Positions 35,904 through 42,791 of a stretch of DNA of 64,000 nt are shown in pieces. The translations under genes were made by a program, and so were the position numbers. The notes below the pieces were generated by a model that worked only from the letters and a program-made list of their open reading frames with translations, ran no database searches and was not told the DNA's origin. Within the stretch, counting starts at the first letter, position 1. Each line of letters begins with the position of its first letter. Source of the DNA: Pseudomonas sp. JAI120 (GTDB taxonomy: Bacteria; Pseudomonadota; Gammaproteobacteria; Pseudomonadales; Pseudomonadaceae); NCBI RefSeq assembly GCF_014207255.1, contig NZ_JACHCZ010000003.1, positions 706,933-770,932 on the forward strand, given 5' to 3'.

Positions 35904-35919
35904 TGGCATGCGCTCTGCA
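35904..35919 (+). promoter_or_regulatory. Sigma-54 (RpoN) promoter
   Basis: TGGCATGCGCTCTGCA matches the consensus TGGCAYR-N4-TTGCW with one change, keeping the invariant GG and GC at the proper distance. It lies 44 bp before the ATG at 35963. Confidence 0.75.
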
Positions 35920-35962
35920 ATAGCTATCCCAACGAATAATCAGAATGCGGGAGAACAGCAGC

Positions 35963-36247
35963 ATGACTCGCCAAAGCCTCAGCCAACTGCGTGTATCGCC
36001 GCTGCGCTTGCAACAAGGGCTGTTTGCCAGCTTGGCCCTGATGGTCACGCTGATCGCAGGCCAGCAGTTGCAGCAATGGCAGCAGAGTCCGCAGCAAGTC
36101 CCGTCGTTCGACCGTCCGGTAACGGCCCAGACCCATTTCAGTTCCATTGGCAGCCGTACCGCTGATGTAACCGCCCCGCAACTGCGTGTGGCCGATCAGG
36201 ATTCCACCCTGGGCGAGCTGCCGACCCAAGAGCGTTGGGTGTTTTAG
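35963..36247 (+). CDS. Small membrane-anchored protein, function unknown
   Basis: Protein of 94 aa with one predicted N-terminal membrane helix (LFASLALMVTLIAGQQL, about residues 22-38) preceded by a positively charged stretch, so the polar C terminus probably faces the periplasm. I do not recognise a domain. GGGAG nine bases before the ATG at 35963 supports this start over an ATG six codons earlier. It is the first gene after the sigma-54 promoter and is followed by the DUF1328 and Ivy genes on the same strand. A hairpin (GGTCGCT...AGCGACC, 36259-36280) lies after its stop. Confidence 0.7.
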   Translation: MTRQSLSQLRVSPLRLQQGLFASLALMVTLIAGQQLQQWQQSPQQVPSFDRPVTAQTHFSSIGSRTADVTAPQLRVADQDSTLGELPTQERWVF

Positions 36248-36329
36248 GCAACAAAGTCGGTCGCTTGATGTCGAGCGACCGTCCGGCACTACCGCTGTTA
36301 CCTCTTAAAGAAGCATAAGGAGAATCACC

Positions 36330-36494
36330 ATGTTGAGTTGGGCAATCACATTTCTGATCATCGCCATTGTGGCTGCAGTCCTGGGCTTCGGTGGTATCGC
36401 GGGCACCGCCACGGGTATCGCCAAGATTCTCTTTGTCGTCTTCCTGGTGATGTTCATTGCTTCGTTCTTCTTTGGTCGTCGCGGCCGAGGCTGA
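36330..36494 (+). CDS. DUF1328 family small membrane protein (UPF0391)
   Basis: Protein of 54 aa: MLSWAITFLIIAIVAAVLGF, then GGIAGTATGIAKILF, and a second helix VVFLVMFIASFFFG ending in RRGRG. Two helices with a Gly-rich turn are the signature of DUF1328/UPF0391 (PA5482 in P. aeruginosa). AAGGAGAATCACC gives a strong ribosome site. The family is often induced by envelope or osmotic stress in other bacteria, but the role is unknown. It precedes ivy by two bases. Confidence 0.88.
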   Translation: MLSWAITFLIIAIVAAVLGFGGIAGTATGIAKILFVVFLVMFIASFFFGRRGRG

Positions 36495-36496
36495 AT

Positions 36497-36964
36497 ATGA
36501 CCACTTTGTCCCTCAAAGCTATTGCTGCCGCCTTGCTCTTGGGCGGCAGTGGCTTGGCGATGGCCGCCAATGATGGCCAATCCCGGGCCAACGAATTGCT
36601 CAGTGCGGATCCGCAGTACCGCGAGACCTGGCAAGACGTAGTGAAGAAAGAAGAGCGCCTGCCGGAATGGGTGTTGAACTTGTCCGGCACGGCCGAGCAA
36701 ATGAATGCCGTGGAAGAAGATGGCGACAAGTATCTTGTGGGGCCGCTCTGCGAAACCGCGGACACATGCCTTAATAAGCGGCTGATCGTCGCCTTCAGCC
36801 TCGACAAGGAAGATGCCTACGCCATGTTGGTGGAAGTCCCGGCGGGTTTGCCGGCTGATAAGTCCCCGACGCGGCACGCCGATTACCGTTTTATCGGTAA
36901 GCCGGACGAAGGCATGCAGAAGCTGCTGATGGAGCAACTGAAGAAAGATCCGAATTGGTACTAG
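36497..36964 (+). CDS. ivy: Inhibitor of vertebrate lysozyme (Ivy) family protein
   Basis: Periplasmic inhibitor of C-type lysozyme, 155 aa, with a signal peptide ending near LAMAANDG. Ivy family features are visible: SRANELLSADPQYRETWQ, a disulfide loop C-ETADT-C in the position of the CKPHDC lysozyme-blocking loop (the key His is not obvious here), and the conserved tail LPADKSPTRHADYRFIGKPDEGM...DPNWY. P. aeruginosa has two Ivy proteins; this locus matches Ivyp2 (PA5481). The start follows the DUF1328 stop by two bases. Confidence 0.88.
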   Translation: MTTLSLKAIAAALLLGGSGLAMAANDGQSRANELLSADPQYRETWQDVVKKEERLPEWVLNLSGTAEQMNAVEEDGDKYLVGPLCETADTCLNKRLIVAFSLDKEDAYAMLVEVPAGLPADKSPTRHADYRFIGKPDEGMQKLLMEQLKKDPNWY

Positions 36965-37006
36965 GTTGCGTCTGACGCGTCTGTCGTCTGCGCAATCAGC
37001 GTCCAT

Positions 37007-37035
37007 AGAAAGAAGCCCCCCGCTTCTTTCTGTTT
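37007..37035 (+). terminator. Intrinsic terminator of the ivy operon
   Basis: AGAAAGAAGC and GCTTCTTTCT form a 10-bp perfect stem with a five-C loop, followed by GTTTG. A second hairpin, GCATCGCCC with GGGCGATGC (37036-37058), follows at once. Confidence 0.75.
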
Positions 37036-37164
37036 GCATCGCCCGCCAAGGGCGATGCATGACCAGGGGGCCGGGTTGTTCTGATCAATTGGGATCGGCG
37101 TGACCTACGGGCACAGGGAGTGCCTGCGCAAGGGCCGGGTCAGGCGAAAAGCTGCGACGCAGGT

Positions 37165-37205
37165 TCACAAGCCCACGGCTTGCTGAACTTGCGGCGGGCT
37201 TGTGA
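37165..37205. other. Inverted repeat in the gltP upstream region
   Basis: TCACAAGCCC (37165-37174) and GGGCTTGTGA (37196-37205) are perfect complements around a 21-base loop that has its own short pairing. There is no T-run after it. It may be part of a structured RNA or a protein site. Confidence 0.5.
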
Positions 37206-37447
37206 CCCTCATTCCCGCCTCATATGCCGCCCATAGCCGCAAATCTTGGTTCTGTTTTTTACCAACCATTACTTGATGTGTCGGGGCGACCATCTATCGA
37301 GAAAGTTTTGCTCGCGCTATAGGACGTTTCCGACGTTCGACGGCAGACTTCTCGGGCATTTCTGCCAACCTCGTCATGACGTGCAGAATCTCTGCGCGAG
37401 CCTGAACTGGCCGGTTCACGGCATATTCACTGGACAAAATGTCACAT

Positions 37448-37475
37448 TTGAACTGACCGTTCGGACAGTTATTAT
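37448..37475 (+). promoter_or_regulatory. Candidate gltP promoter with embedded palindrome
   Basis: TTGAAC (37448-37453), a 16-base spacer and TATTAT (37470-37475) form a sigma-70-type promoter. The spacer and edges are a near-perfect palindrome, AACTGACCGT/TCGGACAGTT (37451-37470), with the size and placement of a TetR-family operator. The leader to gltP would be about 210 nt and includes a small hairpin ATGCCG-ATT-CGGCAT at 37487-37501. Confidence 0.55.
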
Positions 37476-37691
37476 GAAAAAAAGTCATGCCGATTCGGCA
37501 TAGGGTAGGCGTTTACGGCATTAGACGTCGTCCCCTTGCATGGGAATAGTTGCGCCTTTTTTCGCCTGCCAGTAAGCCATTTCGGCCACGCTGCGGTGAC
37601 CTTTCATGGAGGCAGATGCACACACTTTTTCGCTCTCGAGCGTTGCAGCTGGCGCATTTGCCTTAAGTTCACTTGAAGTAAGGGTAATGAC

Positions 37692-39023
37692 ATGAAGAAG
37701 GCAAAGCTAAGCCTCGCCTGGCAGATCCTCATCGGTTTGGTGCTGGGGATTGCAATCGGTGCAGTGCTCAACCATTTCAGTGCTGAAAAGGCCTGGTGGA
37801 TCAGCAATGTGCTGCAGCCTGCGGGCGATATCTTTATCCGCCTGATCAAGATGATCGTGATCCCGATTGTGATTTCCTCACTGATCGTCGGCATTGCCGG
37901 TGTCGGTGACGCGAAAAAACTCGGGCGCATCGGCGTCAAAACCATCCTTTACTTTGAAGTGGTCACCACCATCGCCATCGTGGTCGGGCTGCTGCTGGCC
38001 AACCTGTTCCACCCAGGTGCAGGCATCGACATGAGTACCTTGGGTACCGTCGATATTTCCAAGTACCAGGCGACCGCCGCCGAGGTGCAGCATGAGCATG
38101 CGTTCATCCAGACCATCCTCAACCTGATCCCATCGAACATCTTCGCCGCAGTCGCCCGTGGCGAGATGCTGCCGATCATCTTCTTCTCGGTGCTGTTCGG
38201 CCTGGGCTTGTCGAGCCTCAAGCCTGAACTGCGCGAGCCGTTGGTGACCATGTTCCAGGGCGTGTCCGAGAGCATGTTCAAAGTCACCCACATGATCATG
38301 AAGTACGCCCCCATTGGTGTATTCGCGCTGATCGCGGTGACTGTCGCCAACTTCGGCTTCGCTTCGTTGCTGCCACTGGCCAAGCTGGTGATCCTGGTTT
38401 ACGTCGCCATCCTGTTCTTCGCCTTTGTGATCCTGGGGCTGATCGCGCGCCTGTTTGGCTTCTCGGTGATCAAGCTGATGCGCATCTTCAAGGACGAGTT
38501 GGTGCTGGCCTACTCCACTGCCAGTTCCGAAACCGTGCTGCCGCGCGTGATCGAGAAGATGGAAGCCTACGGCGCGCCGAAGGCCATCTGCAGCTTCGTG
38601 GTACCGACCGGCTACTCGTTCAACCTTGACGGTTCGACCCTGTACCAGAGCATCGCGGCGATCTTTATCGCCCAGCTTTACGGCATCGACCTGTCCATCG
38701 GCCAGCAACTGATGCTGGTATTGACCCTGATGGTCACCTCCAAAGGCATCGCCGGTGTGCCGGGCGTGTCCTTTGTGGTGCTGCTGGCCACCCTGGGCAG
38801 CGTCGGCATCCCGCTGGAAGGCTTGGCGTTCATCGCCGGTGTCGACCGCATCATGGACATGGCCCGTACCGCACTGAACGTGATCGGTAACGCCCTGGCC
38901 GTGCTGGTCATCTCCCGTTGGGAAGGCATGTACGACGACGCCAAGGGCGAGCGCTACTGGAACTCCCTGCCGCACTGGCGCACCAAGCAGGCGCTGCCGG
39001 TCGGTGAGGTCAGCCGCGGCTGA
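37692..39023 (+). CDS. gltP: Glutamate/dicarboxylate:cation symporter GltP
   Basis: Inner-membrane symporter of the DAACS (SLC1) family, 443 aa. The family core is visible: the first helix LAWQILIGLVLGIAIGAVLNHF, the serine-rich hairpin tip AYSTASSETVLPRVIEKM, the substrate/ion motif PTGYSFNLDGSTLYQS and the C-terminal FIAGVDRIMDMARTALNVIGNALAVLVIS. It imports glutamate/aspartate or C4-dicarboxylates with protons or sodium. AAGTAAGGGTAATGAC upstream provides the ribosome site. It matches PA5479. A strong terminator follows. Confidence 0.95.
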   Translation: MKKAKLSLAWQILIGLVLGIAIGAVLNHFSAEKAWWISNVLQPAGDIFIRLIKMIVIPIVISSLIVGIAGVGDAKKLGRIGVKTILYFEVVTTIAIVVGLLLANLFHPGAGIDMSTLGTVDISKYQATAAEVQHEHAFIQTILNLIPSNIFAAVARGEMLPIIFFSVLFGLGLSSLKPELREPLVTMFQGVSESMFKVTHMIMKYAPIGVFALIAVTVANFGFASLLPLAKLVILVYVAILFFAFVILGLIARLFGFSVIKLMRIFKDELVLAYSTASSETVLPRVIEKMEAYGAPKAICSFVVPTGYSFNLDGSTLYQSIAAIFIAQLYGIDLSIGQQLMLVLTLMVTSKGIAGVPGVSFVVLLATLGSVGIPLEGLAFIAGVDRIMDMARTALNVIGNALAVLVISRWEGMYDDAKGERYWNSLPHWRTKQALPVGEVSRG

Positions 39024-39040
39024 TAACCCGCTGAACAAAA

Positions 39041-39065
39041 CAAACCCCGGGAAATCCGGGGTTTG
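39041..39065 (+). terminator. Intrinsic terminator of gltP
   Basis: CAAACCCCGG and CCGGGGTTTG form a perfect 10-bp stem with a GAAAT loop 17 bp after the gltP stop, followed by TCGTTTCTGT. Confidence 0.8.
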
Positions 39066-39118
39066 TCGTTTCTGTCAGCCCCGCTATCATTCGCCCCATC
39101 TTTCGGGGGATTCAACTG

Positions 39119-40348
39119 ATGCTCAATGGCCTGTGGCTTGGCTTCTTTGTCGTGGCAATGGTGTCAGCACTGGCGCAATGGCTGGTGGGCGGTAACGCCG
39201 GGATTTTTGCGGCGATGGTCGAAAGCATTTTCGCCATGGCCAAATTGTCGGTGGAAGTGATGGTGCTGTTGTTCGGCACCCTGACGTTATGGCTGGGCTT
39301 TTTGCGTATCGCCGAAAAAGCCGGGATTGTCGAATGGCTGGCCAAGGCCCTTGGCCCGCTGTTCCTGCGCTTGATGCCGGAAGTGCCAGCCGGTCACCCG
39401 GCCATTGGCCTGATCACCCTCAACTTTGCCGCCAACGGCTTGGGCCTGGATAACGCAGCAACACCTATCGGCCTGAAGGCCATGAAGGCGCTGCAAGAGC
39501 TCAATCCCATCCCTAACACGGCGACTAACGCGCAGATCCTGTTTCTGGTGCTCAATGCATCCTCCCTGACCCTGTTGCCGGTGACGATCTTCATGTATCG
39601 CGCCCAGCAAGGTGCGCCAGATCCGACACTGGTATTCCTGCCGATCCTGCTGGCCACCAGTGCATCCACATTGGTCGGCCTGCTGTCGGTAGCGGTGATG
39701 CAGCGACTGCGGCTGTGGGACCCGGTGGTGCTGGCCTATCTGATTCCAGGCGCGTTGGTACTGGGTGGGTTCATGGCCCTGCTGGCGACCCTCTCAGCCA
39801 CCGCATTGGCCGGGCTGTCGTCGATCCTCGGCAACCTGACGTTGTTCGGCCTGATCATGCTGTTCCTGCTGATCGGCGCGTTGCGCAAGGTGAAGGTGTA
39901 CGAGGCGTTTGTCGAAGGGGCCAAAGAAGGCTTCGATGTCGCCAAGAACCTGTTGCCCTATCTGGTGGCGATGCTGTGTGCGGTGGGCGTGTTACGGGCC
40001 TCCGGCGCGCTGGATCTGGGCCTCGAAGGTATTCGCCATGTGGTGGCCTGGACGGGCATGGACACACGCTTTGTCGACGCCTTGCCGACCGCGATGGTCA
40101 AGCCATTCTCCGGCAGCGCGGCGCGGGCGATGTTGATCGAGACCATGCAGACCCAGGGGGTGGACAGCTTCCCGGCGTTGGTGGCGGCGACAATTCAGGG
40201 CAGTACGGAAACCACCTTTTATGTGTTGGCGGTGTACTTCGGTTCGGTGGGCATCCAGCGGGCGCGGCATGCCGTAGGGTGCGCGTTGCTGGCTGAGTTT
40301 GCCGGTGTGGTGGCGGCGATTGCGGTGTGCTACTGGTTCTTTGGCTGA
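39119..40348 (+). CDS. Nucleoside-recognition membrane protein (SpmA-SpmB fusion type)
   Basis: Inner-membrane protein of 409 aa with two related halves, each resembling one of the Bacillus spore maturation proteins SpmA and SpmB (nucleoside-recognition Gate domain). Markers are LNFAANGLGLDNAATPIGLKAMKALQELNP in the first half and AMVKPFSGSAARAMLIETM...QGSTETTFYVLAVYFG in the second. The transported solute is unknown. It matches PA5478. The start has GGGGGA upstream. A REP pair follows. Confidence 0.9.
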   Translation: MLNGLWLGFFVVAMVSALAQWLVGGNAGIFAAMVESIFAMAKLSVEVMVLLFGTLTLWLGFLRIAEKAGIVEWLAKALGPLFLRLMPEVPAGHPAIGLITLNFAANGLGLDNAATPIGLKAMKALQELNPIPNTATNAQILFLVLNASSLTLLPVTIFMYRAQQGAPDPTLVFLPILLATSASTLVGLLSVAVMQRLRLWDPVVLAYLIPGALVLGGFMALLATLSATALAGLSSILGNLTLFGLIMLFLLIGALRKVKVYEAFVEGAKEGFDVAKNLLPYLVAMLCAVGVLRASGALDLGLEGIRHVVAWTGMDTRFVDALPTAMVKPFSGSAARAMLIETMQTQGVDSFPALVAATIQGSTETTFYVLAVYFGSVGIQRARHAVGCALLAEFAGVVAAIAVCYWFFG

Positions 40349-40361
40349 GTCTTAAATAGCT

Positions 40362-40432
40362 ATCGGGAGCAAGCCCCCTCCCACATTTGAATGTGTTCGC
40401 AGATCAACCTGTGGGAGGGGCTTGCCCCCGAC
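40362..40432. repeat. Inverted pair of REP elements (tail to tail)
   Basis: TATCGGGAGCAAGCCCCCTC at the left and GTGGGAGGGGCTTGCCCCCG at the right, about 25 bases apart. The centre AATGTGTTCGCAGATCAACC lacks pairing. It separates convergent transcription units. Confidence 0.9.
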
Positions 40433-40439
40433 GAGGCCC

Positions 40440-41051
40440 TCAGCGTTTCACCGCCCCGTTGCCCTGCTGAACAACCCACTCCATCACCTGCCTGTTCAAC
40501 TGATCTCCCGCCAACCCAAACCCGGCCACCACGGCCGGCACTTTGGTGTCGGTCACCGCCTGGTGCACTTCAAACCGCCGGCTGGCAATAATCCGCTGAT
40601 CACTCCCACGCACCAGGCGTGCGTCGAGGCGGATCACCACCTCCACCGCACTCCCCCGGTACTCACTCTGAAACGCCTGCAACTGCCCGCCCAACTCATA
40701 GTCGGCCTGCAGGTTGGTGTCGTCGGTGCTCAACAGCGTCACTCGCCCATCGCGTTGGAACCCGTCCATCAAGCGATTACGCAAGAGCACGGGCGCCGGG
40801 TCGCTCCAGCGTGAGTTCGCATAGCTGCTGATCAAATCGCCATTGGGCACCACGGCGATGCGCGGGCTGTCGAGGAACTCACTGGTCTGCGGCTTTGCCA
40901 GGCGCAGCGACCAACTGACCGGCGCTCCCTGGTTGGCGGCCTGGGCCGAGGGCAGTCGGTAGACGTCCGACGGATCCGCCTTGGGCAGGATCGAACACGC
41001 GCTGATCAGCGCCAAGGCCACAGGGGCGATCATTTGGTAAGCACGCTTCAT
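40440..41051 (-). CDS. ABC-type transport auxiliary lipoprotein
   Basis: Lipoprotein of 203 aa (PqiC/ABC_trans_aux family) with lipobox ALISAC (Cys19). The body is beta-rich: YRLPSAQAANQ, ISSYANSRWSDPAPVLLRNRLMDGFQRDG and VEVVIRLDARLVRGSDQRIIASRRFEV. Such proteins sit on the outer membrane side of MCE lipid transport systems. Its start overlaps the MCE gene stop by four bases, so it belongs to the operon. Confidence 0.9.
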   Translation of the reverse strand: MKRAYQMIAPVALALISACSILPKADPSDVYRLPSAQAANQGAPVSWSLRLAKPQTSEFLDSPRIAVVPNGDLISSYANSRWSDPAPVLLRNRLMDGFQRDGRVTLLSTDDTNLQADYELGGQLQAFQSEYRGSAVEVVIRLDARLVRGSDQRIIASRRFEVHQAVTDTKVPAVVAGFGLAGDQLNRQVMEWVVQQGNGAVKR

Positions 41052-41986
41052 GGCGTGAACTCCTTGTTCTTGTCGCTGCCCAGCAGGTAACCGCTGGGGT
41101 TGGCTTCCAGGCGGCGAGAGATGGCGCGCAGTGAACCGAGGGTTTCGCGCAGTTCGCGCACGGCCGGCGCCAGTTCGTTGAGACCCTGCATGCCGCTGTT
41201 CACCGAGTCCTTGTTGTTGGTCAGCAAGGTGTTGATGGTGGCGGTGCTTTGTTCAAGGGATTTCATGGCCTGTTCGGCGCTGCCGAACACCTGTTTGCCT
41301 TGATCGCTGAGCAGGCCGTTGGCGTTGCGCATCAGCGCGGTAGTCTGCTCCAGGGCGGCCCCGGCCTGTTTGCTCACCTGCATCAATTGCTGCATCACTA
41401 CCTTGATATCTCCACGCTGATCGGCAATCGCGCCGGTGGTTTGTTCCAGATGGTCCAAGGTGTTGCTGAGGCGCTCGACATTCTGCGCAGAGAACATGTC
41501 GTTGGCGTTGTGCAGCAGCAGGTTGATGCTGGTCATCAGGTCGTTGCTGTTATTCAGCAACCGCGCGATAGGCGATGGTGAGGCGATGATCTCCGGCAGG
41601 TTGCCGTCCTTGCCCTTGAGCTCCGGGCTTTGCGGCGTGCCGCCGCTGAGTTGGATGATCGAGGTGCCGGTGATGCCGGTCAGTGCGAGTTTGGCCTGGG
41701 TGTCTTCCTTGATCGGTGTCTGGCCGGCCAGGCGAATGCGCGCGAGTACGCGGCGCGGGTCCTTGGGGTCCAGGCGCAGGCTGATGACGTCGCCCACCTT
41801 GATCCCGCTGTATTGCACTGAGCTGCCCTGGGACAGGCCGCTGACCGCTTCGTTGAAGATCACTTCGTAATCCTGAAAGGCGCTGTCGACGCTGGATTTG
41901 GCCAGCCACAGGCCAAACAGCATCGCGCCGACCACCACGATCACGCTGAACAGACCGATCATCACATGATGGGCTCGGGTTTCCAT
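41048..41986 (-). CDS. MCE/MlaD family periplasmic lipid-binding protein
   Basis: Protein of 312 aa with one N-terminal membrane helix (VMIGLFSVIVVVGAMLFGLWLA) and an MCE domain at about 40-120 (VIFNEAVSGLSQGSSVQYSGIKVGDV). The rest is a long helical region rich in Gln/Asn/Leu (LLNNSNDLMTSINLLLHNAND, LSNTLDHLEQTTGAIADQ), as in MCE proteins that assemble hexameric tunnels. It works with the permease and ATPase encoded upstream. The start at 41986 (METRAHHVMIG) lies one base after the ATPase stop. Confidence 0.93.
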   Translation of the reverse strand: METRAHHVMIGLFSVIVVVGAMLFGLWLAKSSVDSAFQDYEVIFNEAVSGLSQGSSVQYSGIKVGDVISLRLDPKDPRRVLARIRLAGQTPIKEDTQAKLALTGITGTSIIQLSGGTPQSPELKGKDGNLPEIIASPSPIARLLNNSNDLMTSINLLLHNANDMFSAQNVERLSNTLDHLEQTTGAIADQRGDIKVVMQQLMQVSKQAGAALEQTTALMRNANGLLSDQGKQVFGSAEQAMKSLEQSTATINTLLTNNKDSVNSGMQGLNELAPAVRELRETLGSLRAISRRLEANPSGYLLGSDKNKEFTP

Positions 41987-41987
41987 G

Positions 41988-42791
41988 TCATACCTCGTTG
42001 AGCGGTTGAGCGGCATCCAATGCCGCGCGGCCTCGGGGGCCGTGGAAGTATTCGTGAATCCAGGCGTCGTTCGTTTCCGAGACGATATCGATGGCATCGG
42101 CCACCAGCACCTTCTTCTGCGCCAGCACCGCCACGCGGTCGGTGATGGTGTAGAGCGTGTCCAGGTCATGGGTGACCAGGAACACGCTCAGGCCCAACGC
42201 ATCGCGCAGGGTGAGGATCAGTTGATCGAATTGCGCCGCGCCGATCGGGTCGAGGCCGGCGGTGGGCTCGTCGAGAAACAGGATGTCCGGGTCCAGCGCC
42301 AACGCCCGCGCCAGGGCAGCGCGCTTGATCATGCCGCCGGACAGCGACGCGGGGTATTTATCGGCCGCCGACAGCGGCAGCCCGGCCAAGGCCAGCTTGA
42401 CCGCAGCCAAGTGCTCGGCATCTCGGCGGCTGAGCCCGGCATGTTCGATCAGCGGCAGCGCCACGTTTTCGGTCACCGTCAGCGAGGAAAACAGCGCGCC
42501 CTTCTGGAACAGTACGCCAAAGCGCCGTTCCACCAGCGAGCGTTCATGTTCCGGCAAGCTCGGCAGGTTCTTACCGAACACCCGCACTTCGCCTTCACTG
42601 GGCCGGCGCAGGCCGACGATGCTGCGCAACAGCACCGACTTGCCGCTGCCTGAGCCGCCGACCACCGCAAGGATCTCGCCCTTGTACAAATCCAGGTCGA
42701 GATTCTCGTGCACGCTCTGGCTGCCAAAGCGATTGCACAGGCCACGCACTTCAATCACCGCCTCGGTGGGCGCACGGTGTAGACGACTCAC
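41988..42791 (-). CDS. MCE system ABC transporter ATP-binding protein
   Basis: ATPase of 267 aa of the MlaF type. Walker A is GGSGSGKSV, the signature LSGGMIKRAALARAL and Walker B ILFLDEPTAGLD; the lysine in SGGMIKR is typical of MlaF-like ATPases. The best start is GTG at 42791, overlapping the permease stop (GTGA), since no ATG lies near the family N terminus (SRLHRAPTEAVIEVRGLCNRFG). The longer open frame upstream is a shadow of the permease gene. Confidence 0.93.
   Translation of the reverse strand: MSRLHRAPTEAVIEVRGLCNRFGSQSVHENLDLDLYKGEILAVVGGSGSGKSVLLRSIVGLRRPSEGEVRVFGKNLPSLPEHERSLVERRFGVLFQKGALFSSLTVTENVALPLIEHAGLSRRDAEHLAAVKLALAGLPLSAADKYPASLSGGMIKRAALARALALDPDILFLDEPTAGLDPIGAAQFDQLILTLRDALGLSVFLVTHDLDTLYTITDRVAVLAQKKVLVADAIDIVSETNDAWIHEYFHGPRGRAALDAAQPLNEV

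Larger units (their letters stand above)
35585..35962. other. Intergenic region between algB and the small-protein operon
   Basis: This 378-bp divergent gap holds no gene. Reading right from algB it contains an inverted repeat CGTGC-N5-GCACG at 35795-35809, a further CATCGTGCAGG at about 35822, an AT-rich bend region with an IHF consensus site at 35864-35876 and a sigma-54 promoter at 35904-35919. This is the usual order of enhancer, bend and promoter for an NtrC-type activator. Confidence 0.75.
36965..37691. other. Long gene-free region before gltP
   Basis: Over 700 bp without a credible gene. It holds the ivy terminator (37007-37035), a second hairpin (37036-37058), a long inverted repeat (37165-37205), an AT-rich zone and a promoter with an overlapping palindrome (37448-37475). 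An 85-residue open frame at 37246-37503 has no ribosome site or recognisable composition. Confidence 0.6.

Noticed and set aside
37246..37503. 85-residue frame in the gap before gltP
   Set aside because: No ribosome site, no family likeness, and it runs through the promoter and palindrome of gltP.
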